The notes beneath the pieces were generated by a model that saw only the letters and a list, made by a program, of their open reading frames with translations, did no database searches and was not told the DNA's origin. A stretch of DNA of 39,390 nucleotides, from assembly GCA_947632005.1 (NCBI GenBank), contig CANRNU010000021.1:1-39390 (forward strand). Reading direction: 5' to 3'. Source of the stretch: an uncultured Oscillospiraceae bacterium. GTDB lineage: Bacteria; Bacillota; Clostridia; Oscillospirales; Oscillospiraceae. Of this stretch, positions 23,406 through 31,291 are shown piece by piece (the stretch's first letter is position 1; every line of letters begins with the position of its first letter). Both the position numbers and the translations under genes were made by a program.

Positions 23406-26030
23406 ATGAAGTATGTCTATCTGTTCTCAGAGGGCAACGCCAACATGCGTGAGCTGCTGGGCGGCAAGGGCGCCAACCTGGCCGAGATGACCAACATCGG
23501 CCTGCCCGTCCCCCAGGGCTTCACCATCACCACCGAGGCCTGCACCCGTTACTATGAAGACGGCAAGCAGATCGGCGAAGATATCCAGGCGCAGATCATG
23601 GAGTATATCGCCAAGCTGGAGGGCATCACCGGCAAGAAGTTCGGCGACGCCGAGAATCCCCTGCTGGTCTCCGTCCGTTCCGGCGCCCGGGCCTCCATGC
23701 CCGGCATGATGGACACCATCCTGAACCTTGGCCTCAATGAGACCGTGGTGGACGTGCTCAGCCGCAAGTCCGGTAATCCCCGCTGGGCTTGGGACTGCTA
23801 TCGCCGCTTCATCCAGATGTATTCCGACGTGGTCATGGAAGTCGGCAAGAAGTACTTTGAGCAGCTCATCGATAAGATGAAGGCCGCCCGGAGCGTCACC
23901 CAGGACGTGGAGCTGACCGCCGACGACCTGAAGGAACTGGCCGAGCAGTTCAAGAGCGAGTATAAGGACAAGGTCGGCACCGACTTCCCCACCGATCCCG
24001 TGGAGCAGCTCATGGGCGCCATCAAGGCCGTGTTCCGTTCCTGGGACAACCCCCGCGCCAACGTCTATCGCCGGGACAACGACATCCCCTACTCCTGGGG
24101 CACCGCCGTCAACGTCCAGTCCATGGCCTTCGGCAACATGGGCGACGACTGCGGCACCGGCGTCGCGTTCACCCGTAACCCCGCCACCGGCGAGAAGAAG
24201 CTGTTCGGCGAATTCCTGACCAACGCCCAGGGCGAGGACGTGGTGGCCGGCGTGCGTACCCCCATGCCCATCAGCCAGATGGCCGAGAAGTTCCCAGAGG
24301 CTTTCAAGCAGTTCGAGAACGTCTGCCAGACCCTGGAGAACCACTATCACGACATGCAGGACATGGAGTTCACCGTGGAGCACGGCAAGCTCTATATGCT
24401 GCAGACCCGTAACGGCAAGCGTACCCCCGCCGCCGCTCTGAAGATCGCCTGCGACCTGGTGGACGAGGGCGCCATCGACGAGAAGCAGGCCGTGGCCATG
24501 ATCGAGCCCCGCTCTCTGGACGCGCTGCTGCATCCCCAGTTCGACGCCGAGGCCCTGAAGCGGACCGCCGTCATCGGAAAGGCCCTGGGCGCTTCCCCGG
24601 GCGCTGCCTCCGGCAAGATCGTCTTCACCGCTGAGGACGCCAAGGAATGGGCTGCCAAGGGCGAGAAGGTCGTCCTGGTCCGCCTGGAGACCTCCCCCGA
24701 GGACATCGAGGGCATGAAGGCCGCGCAGGGCATCCTGACCGTCCGCGGCGGCATGACCAGCCACGCGGCCGTGGTGGCCCGGGGCATGGGCACCTGCTGC
24801 GTCTCCGGCTGCGGCGACATCAAGATGGACGAGGAGAACAAGAAGTTCGAGCTGGCCGGCAAGACCTTCCATGAGGGCGACTGGCTGAGCCTGAACGGCT
24901 CCACCGGCGACATCTATGACGGCGCCGTGCCCACCGTGCCCGCCTCCATCAGCGGCGAGTTCGGCCGGGTCATGGGCTGGGCCGACAAGTACCGCCGTCT
25001 GGGCGTGCGCACCAACGCCGATACGCCTCATGACGCCGCCCAGGCCGTGAAGTTCGGCGCTCAGGGCATCGGCCTGTGCCGCACCGAGCATATGTTCTTC
25101 AACGAGGACCGTATCCCCGCCATCCGTGAGATGATCTGCTCCGATACCGTGGAGCAGCGTGAGAAGGCCCTGGCCAAGCTGGAGCCCATGCAGCAGTCCG
25201 ACTTCGAGGGCATGTACGAGGCTCTGGAGGGCCGGCCCATGACCGTCCGCTTCCTGGATCCCCCTCTGCATGAGTTCGTTCCCACCGAGGAGGCCGACAT
25301 CGAGAAGCTGGCCGCCGATATGGGCAAGTCCGTGGCCGACATCAAGGCCATCATCGCCGGCCTGCATGAGTTCAACCCCATGATGGGCCACCGTGGCTGC
25401 CGTCTGGCCGTCACCTATCCCGAGATCGCCGTGATGCAGACCCGCGCTGTCATCAAGGCCGCCCTGAATGTCCAGGCCCGTCACCCCGACTGGAACATGG
25501 TCCCCGAGATCATGATCCCCCTGGTGGGCGAGGTCAAGGAGCTGAAGTACGTCAAGAACGTGGTGGTGGAGACTGCTGACGCCCTGATCAAGGAAGCCGG
25601 CTCCAACATGAAGTACCTGGTGGGCACCATGATCGAGATTCCGCGCGCCGCTCTGACCGCGGACGACATCGCCAAGGAAGCCGCCTTCTTCTCCTTCGGC
25701 ACCAACGACTTGACCCAGATGACCTTCGGCTTCTCCCGTGACGACGCCGGCAAGTTCCTGGGCGCTTACTATGACAAGAAGATCTACGAGAACGACCCGT
25801 TCGCCAAGCTGGATCAGACCGGCGTGGGCAAGCTGGTGAAGATGGCCGCCGAGCTGGGCCGGTCCGTCAACCCCGACCTGCACCTGGGCATCTGCGGCGA
25901 GCACGGCGGCGACCCCTCCTCCGTGGAGTTCTGCCACAAGGTGGGCCTGGACTACGTGTCCTGCTCTCCCTTCCGTGTTCCCATCGCCCGCCTCGCCGCC
26001 GCACAGGCCGCGATCAAGGACGGCAACTGA
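23406..26030 (+). CDS. ppdK: Pyruvate, phosphate dikinase
   Basis: 874 residues, the full family length. Reversibly converts PEP, AMP and PPi to pyruvate, ATP and Pi in the cytoplasm; in anaerobes it often serves PPi-linked glycolysis. Order: ATP-grasp nucleotide domain (GGKGANLAEM near residue 19; SVRSGARASMPGMMDTILNLG at 88-108), the swivelling phosphohistidine domain with His453 in GGMTSHAAVVARGMG, and the C-terminal TIM barrel (GLCRTEHMFF, SFGTNDLTQMTFGFSRDD, ICGEHGGDP with the catalytic Cys). AAGGAGG before ATG 23406. Codon use is strongly biased to a few C-ending codons, as expected for a very highly expressed gene. Confidence 0.97.
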   Translation: MKYVYLFSEGNANMRELLGGKGANLAEMTNIGLPVPQGFTITTEACTRYYEDGKQIGEDIQAQIMEYIAKLEGITGKKFGDAENPLLVSVRSGARASMPGMMDTILNLGLNETVVDVLSRKSGNPRWAWDCYRRFIQMYSDVVMEVGKKYFEQLIDKMKAARSVTQDVELTADDLKELAEQFKSEYKDKVGTDFPTDPVEQLMGAIKAVFRSWDNPRANVYRRDNDIPYSWGTAVNVQSMAFGNMGDDCGTGVAFTRNPATGEKKLFGEFLTNAQGEDVVAGVRTPMPISQMAEKFPEAFKQFENVCQTLENHYHDMQDMEFTVEHGKLYMLQTRNGKRTPAAALKIACDLVDEGAIDEKQAVAMIEPRSLDALLHPQFDAEALKRTAVIGKALGASPGAASGKIVFTAEDAKEWAAKGEKVVLVRLETSPEDIEGMKAAQGILTVRGGMTSHAAVVARGMGTCCVSGCGDIKMDEENKKFELAGKTFHEGDWLSLNGSTGDIYDGAVPTVPASISGEFGRVMGWADKYRRLGVRTNADTPHDAAQAVKFGAQGIGLCRTEHMFFNEDRIPAIREMICSDTVEQREKALAKLEPMQQSDFEGMYEALEGRPMTVRFLDPPLHEFVPTEEADIEKLAADMGKSVADIKAIIAGLHEFNPMMGHRGCRLAVTYPEIAVMQTRAVIKAALNVQARHPDWNMVPEIMIPLVGEVKELKYVKNVVVETADALIKEAGSNMKYLVGTMIEIPRAALTADDIAKEAAFFSFGTNDLTQMTFGFSRDDAGKFLGAYYDKKIYENDPFAKLDQTGVGKLVKMAAELGRSVNPDLHLGICGEHGGDPSSVEFCHKVGLDYVSCSPFRVPIARLAAAQAAIKDGN

Positions 26031-26070
26031 GTTTCCAGAAACTGGTCACTCTGTTATAACGGAAAAACAG

Positions 26071-26105
26071 TCCCCGGTCAGCTTTGTGCTGACCGGGGAT
26101 TTTGT
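26071..26105 (+). terminator. Terminator of ppdK
   Basis: Arms TCCCCGGTCAGC (26071-26082) and GCTGACCGGGGA (26088-26099) around TTTGT, followed by TTTTGT; an A-run precedes the stem. Confidence 0.9.
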
Positions 26106-26147
26106 ATATGGGACGTGCCCGCCCGCGGTGGGCGGTATGCCGCCTCC

Positions 26148-26176
26148 TTGTGTTTTAGCGGGCGCGGGGGTATAAT
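26148..26176 (+). promoter_or_regulatory. Promoter of crcB
   Basis: TTGTGT (26148-26153), a 17-base spacer and TATAAT (26171-26176). The ~55-base leader to ATG 26239 contains a CAGTCA/TGACTG inverted repeat, but no recognisable fluoride riboswitch. Confidence 0.75.
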
Positions 26177-26238
26177 GACGCCAGTCATCATACCGAAATG
26201 TCGGGTGAGAAGTTGACTGCGGGACGGAGGAGGATAGC

Positions 26239-26604
26239 ATGGGTTTCTTATTTGTCGCGCTGGGCGGCGCAGCGGGCGCTATGGGGCGATATGCCATAAG
26301 CCTTTTACCGGTCAGGACGGGCTTTCCCATCCTGACGCTGCTCATCAATATCCTGGGCGCGGCGCTGATCGGCTTTATCGCGGGCGTCGCCGGGGACAAC
26401 AGTGATGTATCACCGAACACGGTCCTGTTTTGGAAGACCGGCGTGTGCGGAGGATTCACGACCTTTTCCACCTTTTCGCTGGAGGCGTTCACGCTTTTTG
26501 AAAGCAAGGCCTGGCTGGCCGGAGGCGTCTACATATTCCTGAGCGTGACCTGCTGCCTGGCGGGTGTCTTTTTGGGAAAAAAGCTGTCCATGCTGGTCCG
26601 CTGA
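26239..26604 (+). CDS. crcB: CrcB/Fluc fluoride ion channel
   Basis: 121 residues with four membrane helices. Family motifs GGAAGAMGRYAIS, TLLINILGAALIGF and GVCGGFTTFSTFSLEAF are all present, the last being the Phe-box/TFST segment that lines the fluoride path. Fluc channels are dual-topology homodimers exporting toxic fluoride. Many Firmicutes carry two neighbouring crcB genes; only one is here, so it would act as a homodimer. GGAGGAGG precedes ATG 26239. Monocistronic. Confidence 0.93.
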   Translation: MGFLFVALGGAAGAMGRYAISLLPVRTGFPILTLLINILGAALIGFIAGVAGDNSDVSPNTVLFWKTGVCGGFTTFSTFSLEAFTLFESKAWLAGGVYIFLSVTCCLAGVFLGKKLSMLVR

Positions 26605-26694
26605 CAGCCTGGAGGCCGCCGTGGGAATTGGGATAAGTTATGCTTGTATCAGCACGGCAGATTGGGAGTTGTCGCTGAAAGCGACACCATTTTG

Positions 26695-26824
26695 AAAGGC
26701 CCCCTTGTGCAAAGGGGGCTGGCAGCACGAAGCGCTGACTGAGGGATTGTTTCTCTGTTCCGGTGCGCAGCAACAACCTCTCCGGCCGCCTTTGGCGGCC
26801 ACCTCCCCTTGCACAGGGGAGGCA
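26695..26824. repeat. MITE-like dispersed repeat, copy 2
   Basis: About 130 bp, same architecture as 13241-13364: left-end hairpin CCCCCTTGTGCAAAGGGGG, the core TGACTGAGGGATTGT, AACCTCTCCGGCCGCC in the middle, and right-end hairpin CCTCCCC-N7-GGGGAGG. No coding capacity. It ends 51 bp before the efflux transporter start and so probably lies in that gene's promoter or leader. Confidence 0.85.
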
Positions 26825-26874
26825 TTGGGCCAGCGGTGACTTCGACAACTTCACGTTTGGTGAGGCGAGGAAGA

Positions 26875-27774
26875 ATGAAAAAATCTATATTCTTGGGGAT
26901 GCTGGCATCGCTTTTCTTTGCGGCCACCTTTGTGCTGAACCGCAGCATGAATCTGGGCGGCGGCTATTGGCTGTGGAGCGCCAGCCTCCGCTACCTGTTC
27001 ATGCTGCCTATGACATGGGCACTGGCAAGCCGCCGCGGCGGCGTTGGCGCGGTACTGAGAGAAGTCAAGGCAAACCTCGGCCCCTGGCTGCTGTGGAGTA
27101 CAGTGGGTTTCGGGCTGTTCTACGCGCCGCTGACTTGGGCGTCTGTGTACGGAGAAAGTTGGTTCGTGGCGGCAACATGGCAGCTGACCATCGTAGCCGG
27201 GATACTGCTGACGCCGCTGTTCGGGAAAAAGATCCCCGGAAAGAATCTGGCCTGTTCCGGCGTGATCCTGCTGGGGGTATTTCTGCTGCAAGCGGCGCAC
27301 TTCCGTACTATGCATCTGGAGGGAACGCTGCCGGCGCTGGTGCTGATCCTGATCGCGGCTTTCTCCTATCCCCTTGGGAATCGGAAGATGATGGCCTGCT
27401 GCCCTGCGGAGTTCTCGACCTTCCAGCGTGTGTTTGGCATGACCCTTTGCAGTATGCCTTTTTGGCTGTTGATGAGCGGGATCGCCCTGGCGGGTCACGG
27501 CCTGCCCTCCGCGGGACAGGTCGCCCAGGGCTTCACCGTGGCGCTCTTCTCCGGCGTCATCGCCACGCTGCTCTTTTTCGAGGCCACGAACCTCTCCAAG
27601 CACGACGCCCGGCAGCTTGCCATGGTGGAGGCCACCCAGTCGGGGGAGGTGCTGTTCACGATCCTGGGCGGCGTGCTGTTTCTGGGAGACAGTCTGCCCA
27701 CTGCAGTCGGCTTCGCTGGGATTGCGCTCATCGTAGCGGGTATGGTCGCCAACAGCTTCGCTGCCGCAAGGTAG
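26875..27774 (+). CDS. DMT-superfamily multidrug resistance efflux transporter
   Basis: 299 residues with about ten hydrophobic helices arranged as two five-helix halves (EamA-like fold; PF13536-type). The N-terminus FLGMLASLFFAATFVLNRSM and the C-terminal half LFSGVIATLLFFEATNLS, then VEATQSGEVLFTILGGVLFLGDSL are characteristic. Exports drugs or metabolites; substrate unknown. The start is ATG 26875, after GAGGCGAGGA. An in-frame ATG at 26809 lies inside the repeat element and is rejected. Next to the MITE-like copy, which may influence its expression. Confidence 0.88.
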   Translation: MKKSIFLGMLASLFFAATFVLNRSMNLGGGYWLWSASLRYLFMLPMTWALASRRGGVGAVLREVKANLGPWLLWSTVGFGLFYAPLTWASVYGESWFVAATWQLTIVAGILLTPLFGKKIPGKNLACSGVILLGVFLLQAAHFRTMHLEGTLPALVLILIAAFSYPLGNRKMMACCPAEFSTFQRVFGMTLCSMPFWLLMSGIALAGHGLPSAGQVAQGFTVALFSGVIATLLFFEATNLSKHDARQLAMVEATQSGEVLFTILGGVLFLGDSLPTAVGFAGIALIVAGMVANSFAAAR

Positions 27775-27903
27775 AATGGCAGTATAGACTGCTCGTGGCG
27801 TTATCAATTTCTTGAATTGAGTAGAAATGTGTCTCGCGGTATGCACAGGTCAAGAGTTGTTGGACAGAAAAAATCGGGAATGATGGAAAAAGGGTTTGAA
27901 GGT

Positions 27904-28563
27904 ATGGACAAGTTTTTGGAGATCAAACGGCGATTTGAATCAAGGGAAGATAAAGAAAATGCCGCTGCCATGTCAAAATATATGAGAAACATGTTTGATT
28001 TTTATGGCCTTCCTGCACCCAGGAGAAAGGAGGTCTATCATGACGTTATCAGGTCTGATAAGAAGGAAAAGACGGTAGATTGGGGCTTCCTGGATCAGTG
28101 CTATGATGACAAACACAGAGAATTTCAATATTTGGTTTATGATTATCTTCTTGCTTTGAAAGAATATGTATCCTTCGATGATATACTAAAAATCAAATAT
28201 TATATAACGACAAAATCATGGTGGGATACGATAGATTTTCTTTGCAAAGTAATCGGAGATATTGGATTGAGAGATCCCGGGGTCAAGGATCTGATGATCG
28301 ATTGGTCCAAAAATGAAAATATATGGCTCAAAAGGACCGCAATAGAGCATCAGCTTGGACTAAAAGATAAAACGGACACGAAATTGCTGGAAGTGATAAT
28401 AGTAAATAACTTTGGAAGCAATGAGTTTTTTGTAAATAAAGCGATCGGCTGGGCGTTGAGGGATTACTCAAAAACTGACCCGGGATTTGTGAAGAGCTTT
28501 ATCAACAGGCACAGGGATGAAATGGACGGTTTAAGCATAAAGGAAGCAGGCAAATACCTTTGA
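27904..28563 (+). CDS. AlkD-like DNA alkylation repair protein (HEAT-like repeats)
   Basis: 219 residues of helical HEAT-like repeats. The catalytic set of Bacillus cereus AlkD is conserved: second Trp of SWWDTID (Trp107), Asp111 and Arg144 in WLKRTAIEHQL. AlkD excises N3- and N7-alkylated purines. The start is ATG 27904, giving the usual AlkD N-terminus before MSKYMRNMFDFYGLPAPRR. Upstream in-frame ATGs (27880, 27883) or the open frame from 27817 lack support. The gene is clearly AT-richer than its neighbours, with many AAA, ATA and GAT codons, pointing to acquisition from a lower-GC donor. Confidence 0.88.
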   Translation: MDKFLEIKRRFESREDKENAAAMSKYMRNMFDFYGLPAPRRKEVYHDVIRSDKKEKTVDWGFLDQCYDDKHREFQYLVYDYLLALKEYVSFDDILKIKYYITTKSWWDTIDFLCKVIGDIGLRDPGVKDLMIDWSKNENIWLKRTAIEHQLGLKDKTDTKLLEVIIVNNFGSNEFFVNKAIGWALRDYSKTDPGFVKSFINRHRDEMDGLSIKEAGKYL

Positions 28564-28667
28564 GGATGGAGATCGACATCTTTACATTTATCGGGGAATA
28601 ATCCGTGCGGCAGAGCGGTATTTCACGACTTGATACATAGAAATTAAGATCGGCGGAGGGACAGGAT

Positions 28668-29309
28668 ATGACGAAGAAGATCATAGCGGTAAACGCCGGG
28701 CCGAGGAAAGGCTGGAATACAGATACGCTCATCACGGAAGCGGCAAAGGGCGCGGAATCTGCCGGCGCGAAGGTAGAGAAGTTTGACCTGTACCGGCTTG
28801 AAAAGTACACCGGCTGCATCTCCTGTTTTGGATGCAAGAAAGAGAAAAACAAGGGACGCTGTGTATGCAGAGACGGATTGACCCCTGTTCTGGATGCGAT
28901 CCGCGAGGCGGATGGTCTTATCATCGGCTCACCCAACTATCTCAGTGAACTGACGGCAGCGTTCCGCGCTCTTTACGAGCGGCTGGTCTTCCAGAACCTC
29001 ACATATAACATGGAAAGACCATGCTGTAATGAGCATCCGATCCCGGTGCTGCTGATCATGACTAGCAACGCGCCGGACGATATGTATCAGGACCTGCTGC
29101 AAAACTATCGGCAGTCTTTGAGCCGGTTCGTCGGGCCCACGGATGTTTTTGCCAGCGGAGATACCTTGCAACTGAAGGATTACAGCAAGACGGACTGGCC
29201 GTGGACGATGTTTGATGCCGAGGCAAAACAGACCCGGCGCGAGACGGTATTTCCTCAGGAATGCAAGAGCGCGCATGAGATGGGGGCCTCGCTGGTGAAG
29301 CGAGCATAG
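28668..29309 (+). CDS. NADPH-dependent FMN reductase / iron-sulfur flavoprotein family
   Basis: 213 residues, flavodoxin-like fold. The FMN phosphate loop is NAGPRKGWNTDTL near residue 9. Cys-rich SCFGCKKEKNKGRCVCRDG (about 52-70) resembles the Cys cluster of iron-sulfur flavoproteins but with altered spacing. GSPNYLSELTAAFRALYERL forms the second FMN contact. Probably a cytoplasmic NAD(P)H oxidoreductase; substrate unknown. GGAGG lies eight bases before ATG 28668. A 104-bp gap separates it from alkD. Confidence 0.88.
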   Translation: MTKKIIAVNAGPRKGWNTDTLITEAAKGAESAGAKVEKFDLYRLEKYTGCISCFGCKKEKNKGRCVCRDGLTPVLDAIREADGLIIGSPNYLSELTAAFRALYERLVFQNLTYNMERPCCNEHPIPVLLIMTSNAPDDMYQDLLQNYRQSLSRFVGPTDVFASGDTLQLKDYSKTDWPWTMFDAEAKQTRRETVFPQECKSAHEMGASLVKRA

Positions 29310-29360
29310 GCAGGCGGGGAGGAAGTTTGCGAATCGGTATTTAACGAGGCCAAGTAAGGA

Positions 29361-29933
29361 ATGGAGTATAAAAATATTTTACAAGTCGATTGCCGCAAAT
29401 CATTTCGTGAATGGCTCAGTGTTTATTCAGAACAAGAGACAGAATGCTGGGTTAATGTAAAACGTGGGAAGCCTGTTGATGACACCCACTTTTGGTATAT
29501 TGATGCTGTGGAAGAAGCGCTTTGCTTTGGTTGGATAGACAGCACCCACAGAATCATTGACGGAAAGAGGTTGCAGCGCTTTACACCCCGTAAAAAGGAG
29601 AGCAAGTGGACAGAACTCAACAAGGAGCGTGTTCGCAGACTGGACGCTTTGGGTCTGATGACTGATGCGGGAAGAGCAGTTCTCCCTTCTATGGGGATTC
29701 GCAGTTTTCAAATCGACCCTGATATTGAGGCGGCGTTGAAGGCTGCACGGGCGTGGTCGAAGTTCAGATCATTTCCTTCTTTATACCAAAGGGTACGAGC
29801 GGGAAATATTGCCTTCTATAAGAAACGAAACCCACAGATGTACGACCAAATGTTGGCGCACTTGATCGAGGAGACCAGGCAAGGTAAAATGTTTGGTGAA
29901 TGGAATGACTATGGCAGACTGTTAGATTATTAA
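29361..29933 (+). CDS. YdeI/OmpD-associated family protein
   Basis: 190 residues. Family signature EEALCFGWIDSTHRIIDGKRLQRFTPRKKESKW at about residues 50-82, followed by NKERVRRLDALGLMTDAG and a C-terminal helical segment containing AWSKFRSFP. Small cytoplasmic proteins of this family are widespread and of unresolved function; some were linked to resistance to cationic peptides or bacteriocins. Ribosome site is weak (AAGTAAGGA before ATG 29361). AT-richer than the window average, like alkD. Confidence 0.85.
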   Translation: MEYKNILQVDCRKSFREWLSVYSEQETECWVNVKRGKPVDDTHFWYIDAVEEALCFGWIDSTHRIIDGKRLQRFTPRKKESKWTELNKERVRRLDALGLMTDAGRAVLPSMGIRSFQIDPDIEAALKAARAWSKFRSFPSLYQRVRAGNIAFYKKRNPQMYDQMLAHLIEETRQGKMFGEWNDYGRLLDY

Positions 29934-29960
29934 TTCCGCTTTGTCGGGGGAGGTGATACC

Positions 29961-30878
29961 GTGTCCAAATATAATATAGACCCGGAACTGGCGGGGATCG
30001 CAAAGCTCAAAATGCCGGACAGCCCGGCGCTTCTGCCCCTGATGAACAAGATCATCGGCTTTTCCAAATGCCGGTCGGACGACACCGTTGTCGTTACCCG
30101 ACATAAGACGCCGGGATATGGCGGCGCGAGTCTTGACACGTTGATGATCGAGCCGGCTCATCATACGGGGCAGTTGCCCTGCATGGTGCTGTATCACGGC
30201 GGTGGTTTTGTGCTGAAAGCGTCTTTTGCCCACCACAATATGGCGAAGCTGTACGCCGCAAAACTGCCGTGCAGGGTCATATATACCGACTACCGTCTGG
30301 CGCCGGAGCATCCTTTTCCCGTCCCAGCGGAGGATTGCTATTGCACATACGAATGGGCGTTGGAGCAGGCCGGCAGCGCGCCTGTCATCGTCGCCGGAGA
30401 CAGCGCCGGCGGCGCTCTTGCCCTGGCTGTGACCCTGATGGCAAGGGACCGTGGCCTGCGTATGCCGGATGCGGAGCTTCTGGTCTATCCAGTCACGGAC
30501 CGGCGGATGACGACCGATTCCATGCAGAAATATGTTGACGCCCCAGTGTTTGATGCGAAGCTGACCAAAATGATGTGGGACGCCTACCTTGGGCAGCGAC
30601 AGCCGGAAAGGATCGAGTATGCCTCTCCCCTGGAGGCGGCGTCCTTTGCCCGGTTTCCGCCGACGTACATAGAGGTCGCGCAGTTCGACGCGCTCCGTGA
30701 CGAGGGTGTGCTGCTGTGTCAAAAGCTGAGGGAGCAGGGGATACCGGCTGAATACCATGAGGTGAAGGGCGCCTGTCACGGATTTGAAACAGCGACAAAA
30801 AGCGATTTGCTGAAGACCTGCGTGGAGAGAAGGCTGGATTGGCTCAGATCTGCTTTGGATGATGCAGATAACAGATAA
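29961..30878 (+). CDS. Alpha/beta hydrolase, HSL-type esterase
   Basis: 305 residues. The hormone-sensitive-lipase family features are the oxyanion motif HGGGF (79-83), nucleophile Ser148 in GDSAGG, the DYRLAPEHPFP signature (110-120), Asp near 243-247 in FDALRDEG and His273 in GACHGFE. No signal peptide, so a cytoplasmic carboxylesterase acting on small acyl esters is likely. GTG start with GGAGGTGA four bases upstream. Confidence 0.93.
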   Translation: MSKYNIDPELAGIAKLKMPDSPALLPLMNKIIGFSKCRSDDTVVVTRHKTPGYGGASLDTLMIEPAHHTGQLPCMVLYHGGGFVLKASFAHHNMAKLYAAKLPCRVIYTDYRLAPEHPFPVPAEDCYCTYEWALEQAGSAPVIVAGDSAGGALALAVTLMARDRGLRMPDAELLVYPVTDRRMTTDSMQKYVDAPVFDAKLTKMMWDAYLGQRQPERIEYASPLEAASFARFPPTYIEVAQFDALRDEGVLLCQKLREQGIPAEYHEVKGACHGFETATKSDLLKTCVERRLDWLRSALDDADNR

Positions 30879-31063
30879 AAACAGACGGAGGGCGGATATG
30901 TTTGCGTTTTGCTCGGATCCCAGTTTTTATGGTGTCGGGGTATTTTTCGATTTGATGCCGCCCAAACTCTTTTGAAGGCCAAAGACCAGATGGCCTGGGA
31001 GGGTCGGATGGGCACCCTCGCTGCCTGCGCGCGGGAGATCGCTTATGAGGAAGTCATAGTATG
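30879..31063 (+). other. Possible gene remnant
   Basis: A frame that is open from at least 30880 and ends at the TGA 31061-31063 encodes protein-like sequence toward its end (DAAQTLLKAKDQMAWEG, then REIAYEEVIV). It has no start codon with a ribosome site. In another frame GGAGGGCGGATATG at 30890-30901 starts a 25-residue ORF that goes nowhere. This may be the tail of a deleted gene, followed by its terminator. Confidence 0.3.
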
Positions 31064-31067
31064 AAGA

Positions 31068-31093
31068 GAGGGAGGCACAGTCGTGCCTCCCTC
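31068..31093. terminator. Terminator hairpin
   Basis: Arms GAGGGAGGCAC (31068-31078) and GTGCCTCCCTC (31083-31093) around AGTC, followed by AAACAGTTTTTAG. It ends the plus-strand hydrolase region. Confidence 0.7.
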
Positions 31094-31128
31094 AAACAGT
31101 TTTTAGAATTGGTTACACAAACACTGGG

Positions 31129-31257
31129 TCAGTGATTCGCCTTGGAAAATGGACACCGTTTGCTCAGTTCCTTTTTGTGGCATATCCCGCATTCCATCAG
31201 AACGTCCGCTTCAAGATACTCCAGCGGCGCCTTGCAGATCAAACACTCTTCTTGCAT
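31129..31257 (-). pseudogene. Truncated zinc-ribbon protein (DUF5714-like N-terminus)
   Basis: 42 residues beginning MQEECLICKAPLEYL, with Cys pairs CLIC and CGIC in the pattern seen at the start of DUF5714/Trm-type Cys-rich proteins, which normally run to 180 residues or more. Here the frame goes off after CHKKELSKRC and stops. The sequence beyond shows no continuation in the other frames. Likely a decayed remnant. It starts shortly after the CDF gene ends, so it may be transcribed with it. Confidence 0.5.
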
Positions 31258-31291
31258 ATGCGAACTCCCATCATATACAGCACCTGCTGCA

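Noticed and set aside
26177-26238. Fluoride riboswitch before crcB
   Set aside because: The leader is short and lacks the conserved crcB-motif blocks; only a small CAGTCA/TGACTG inverted repeat is present.
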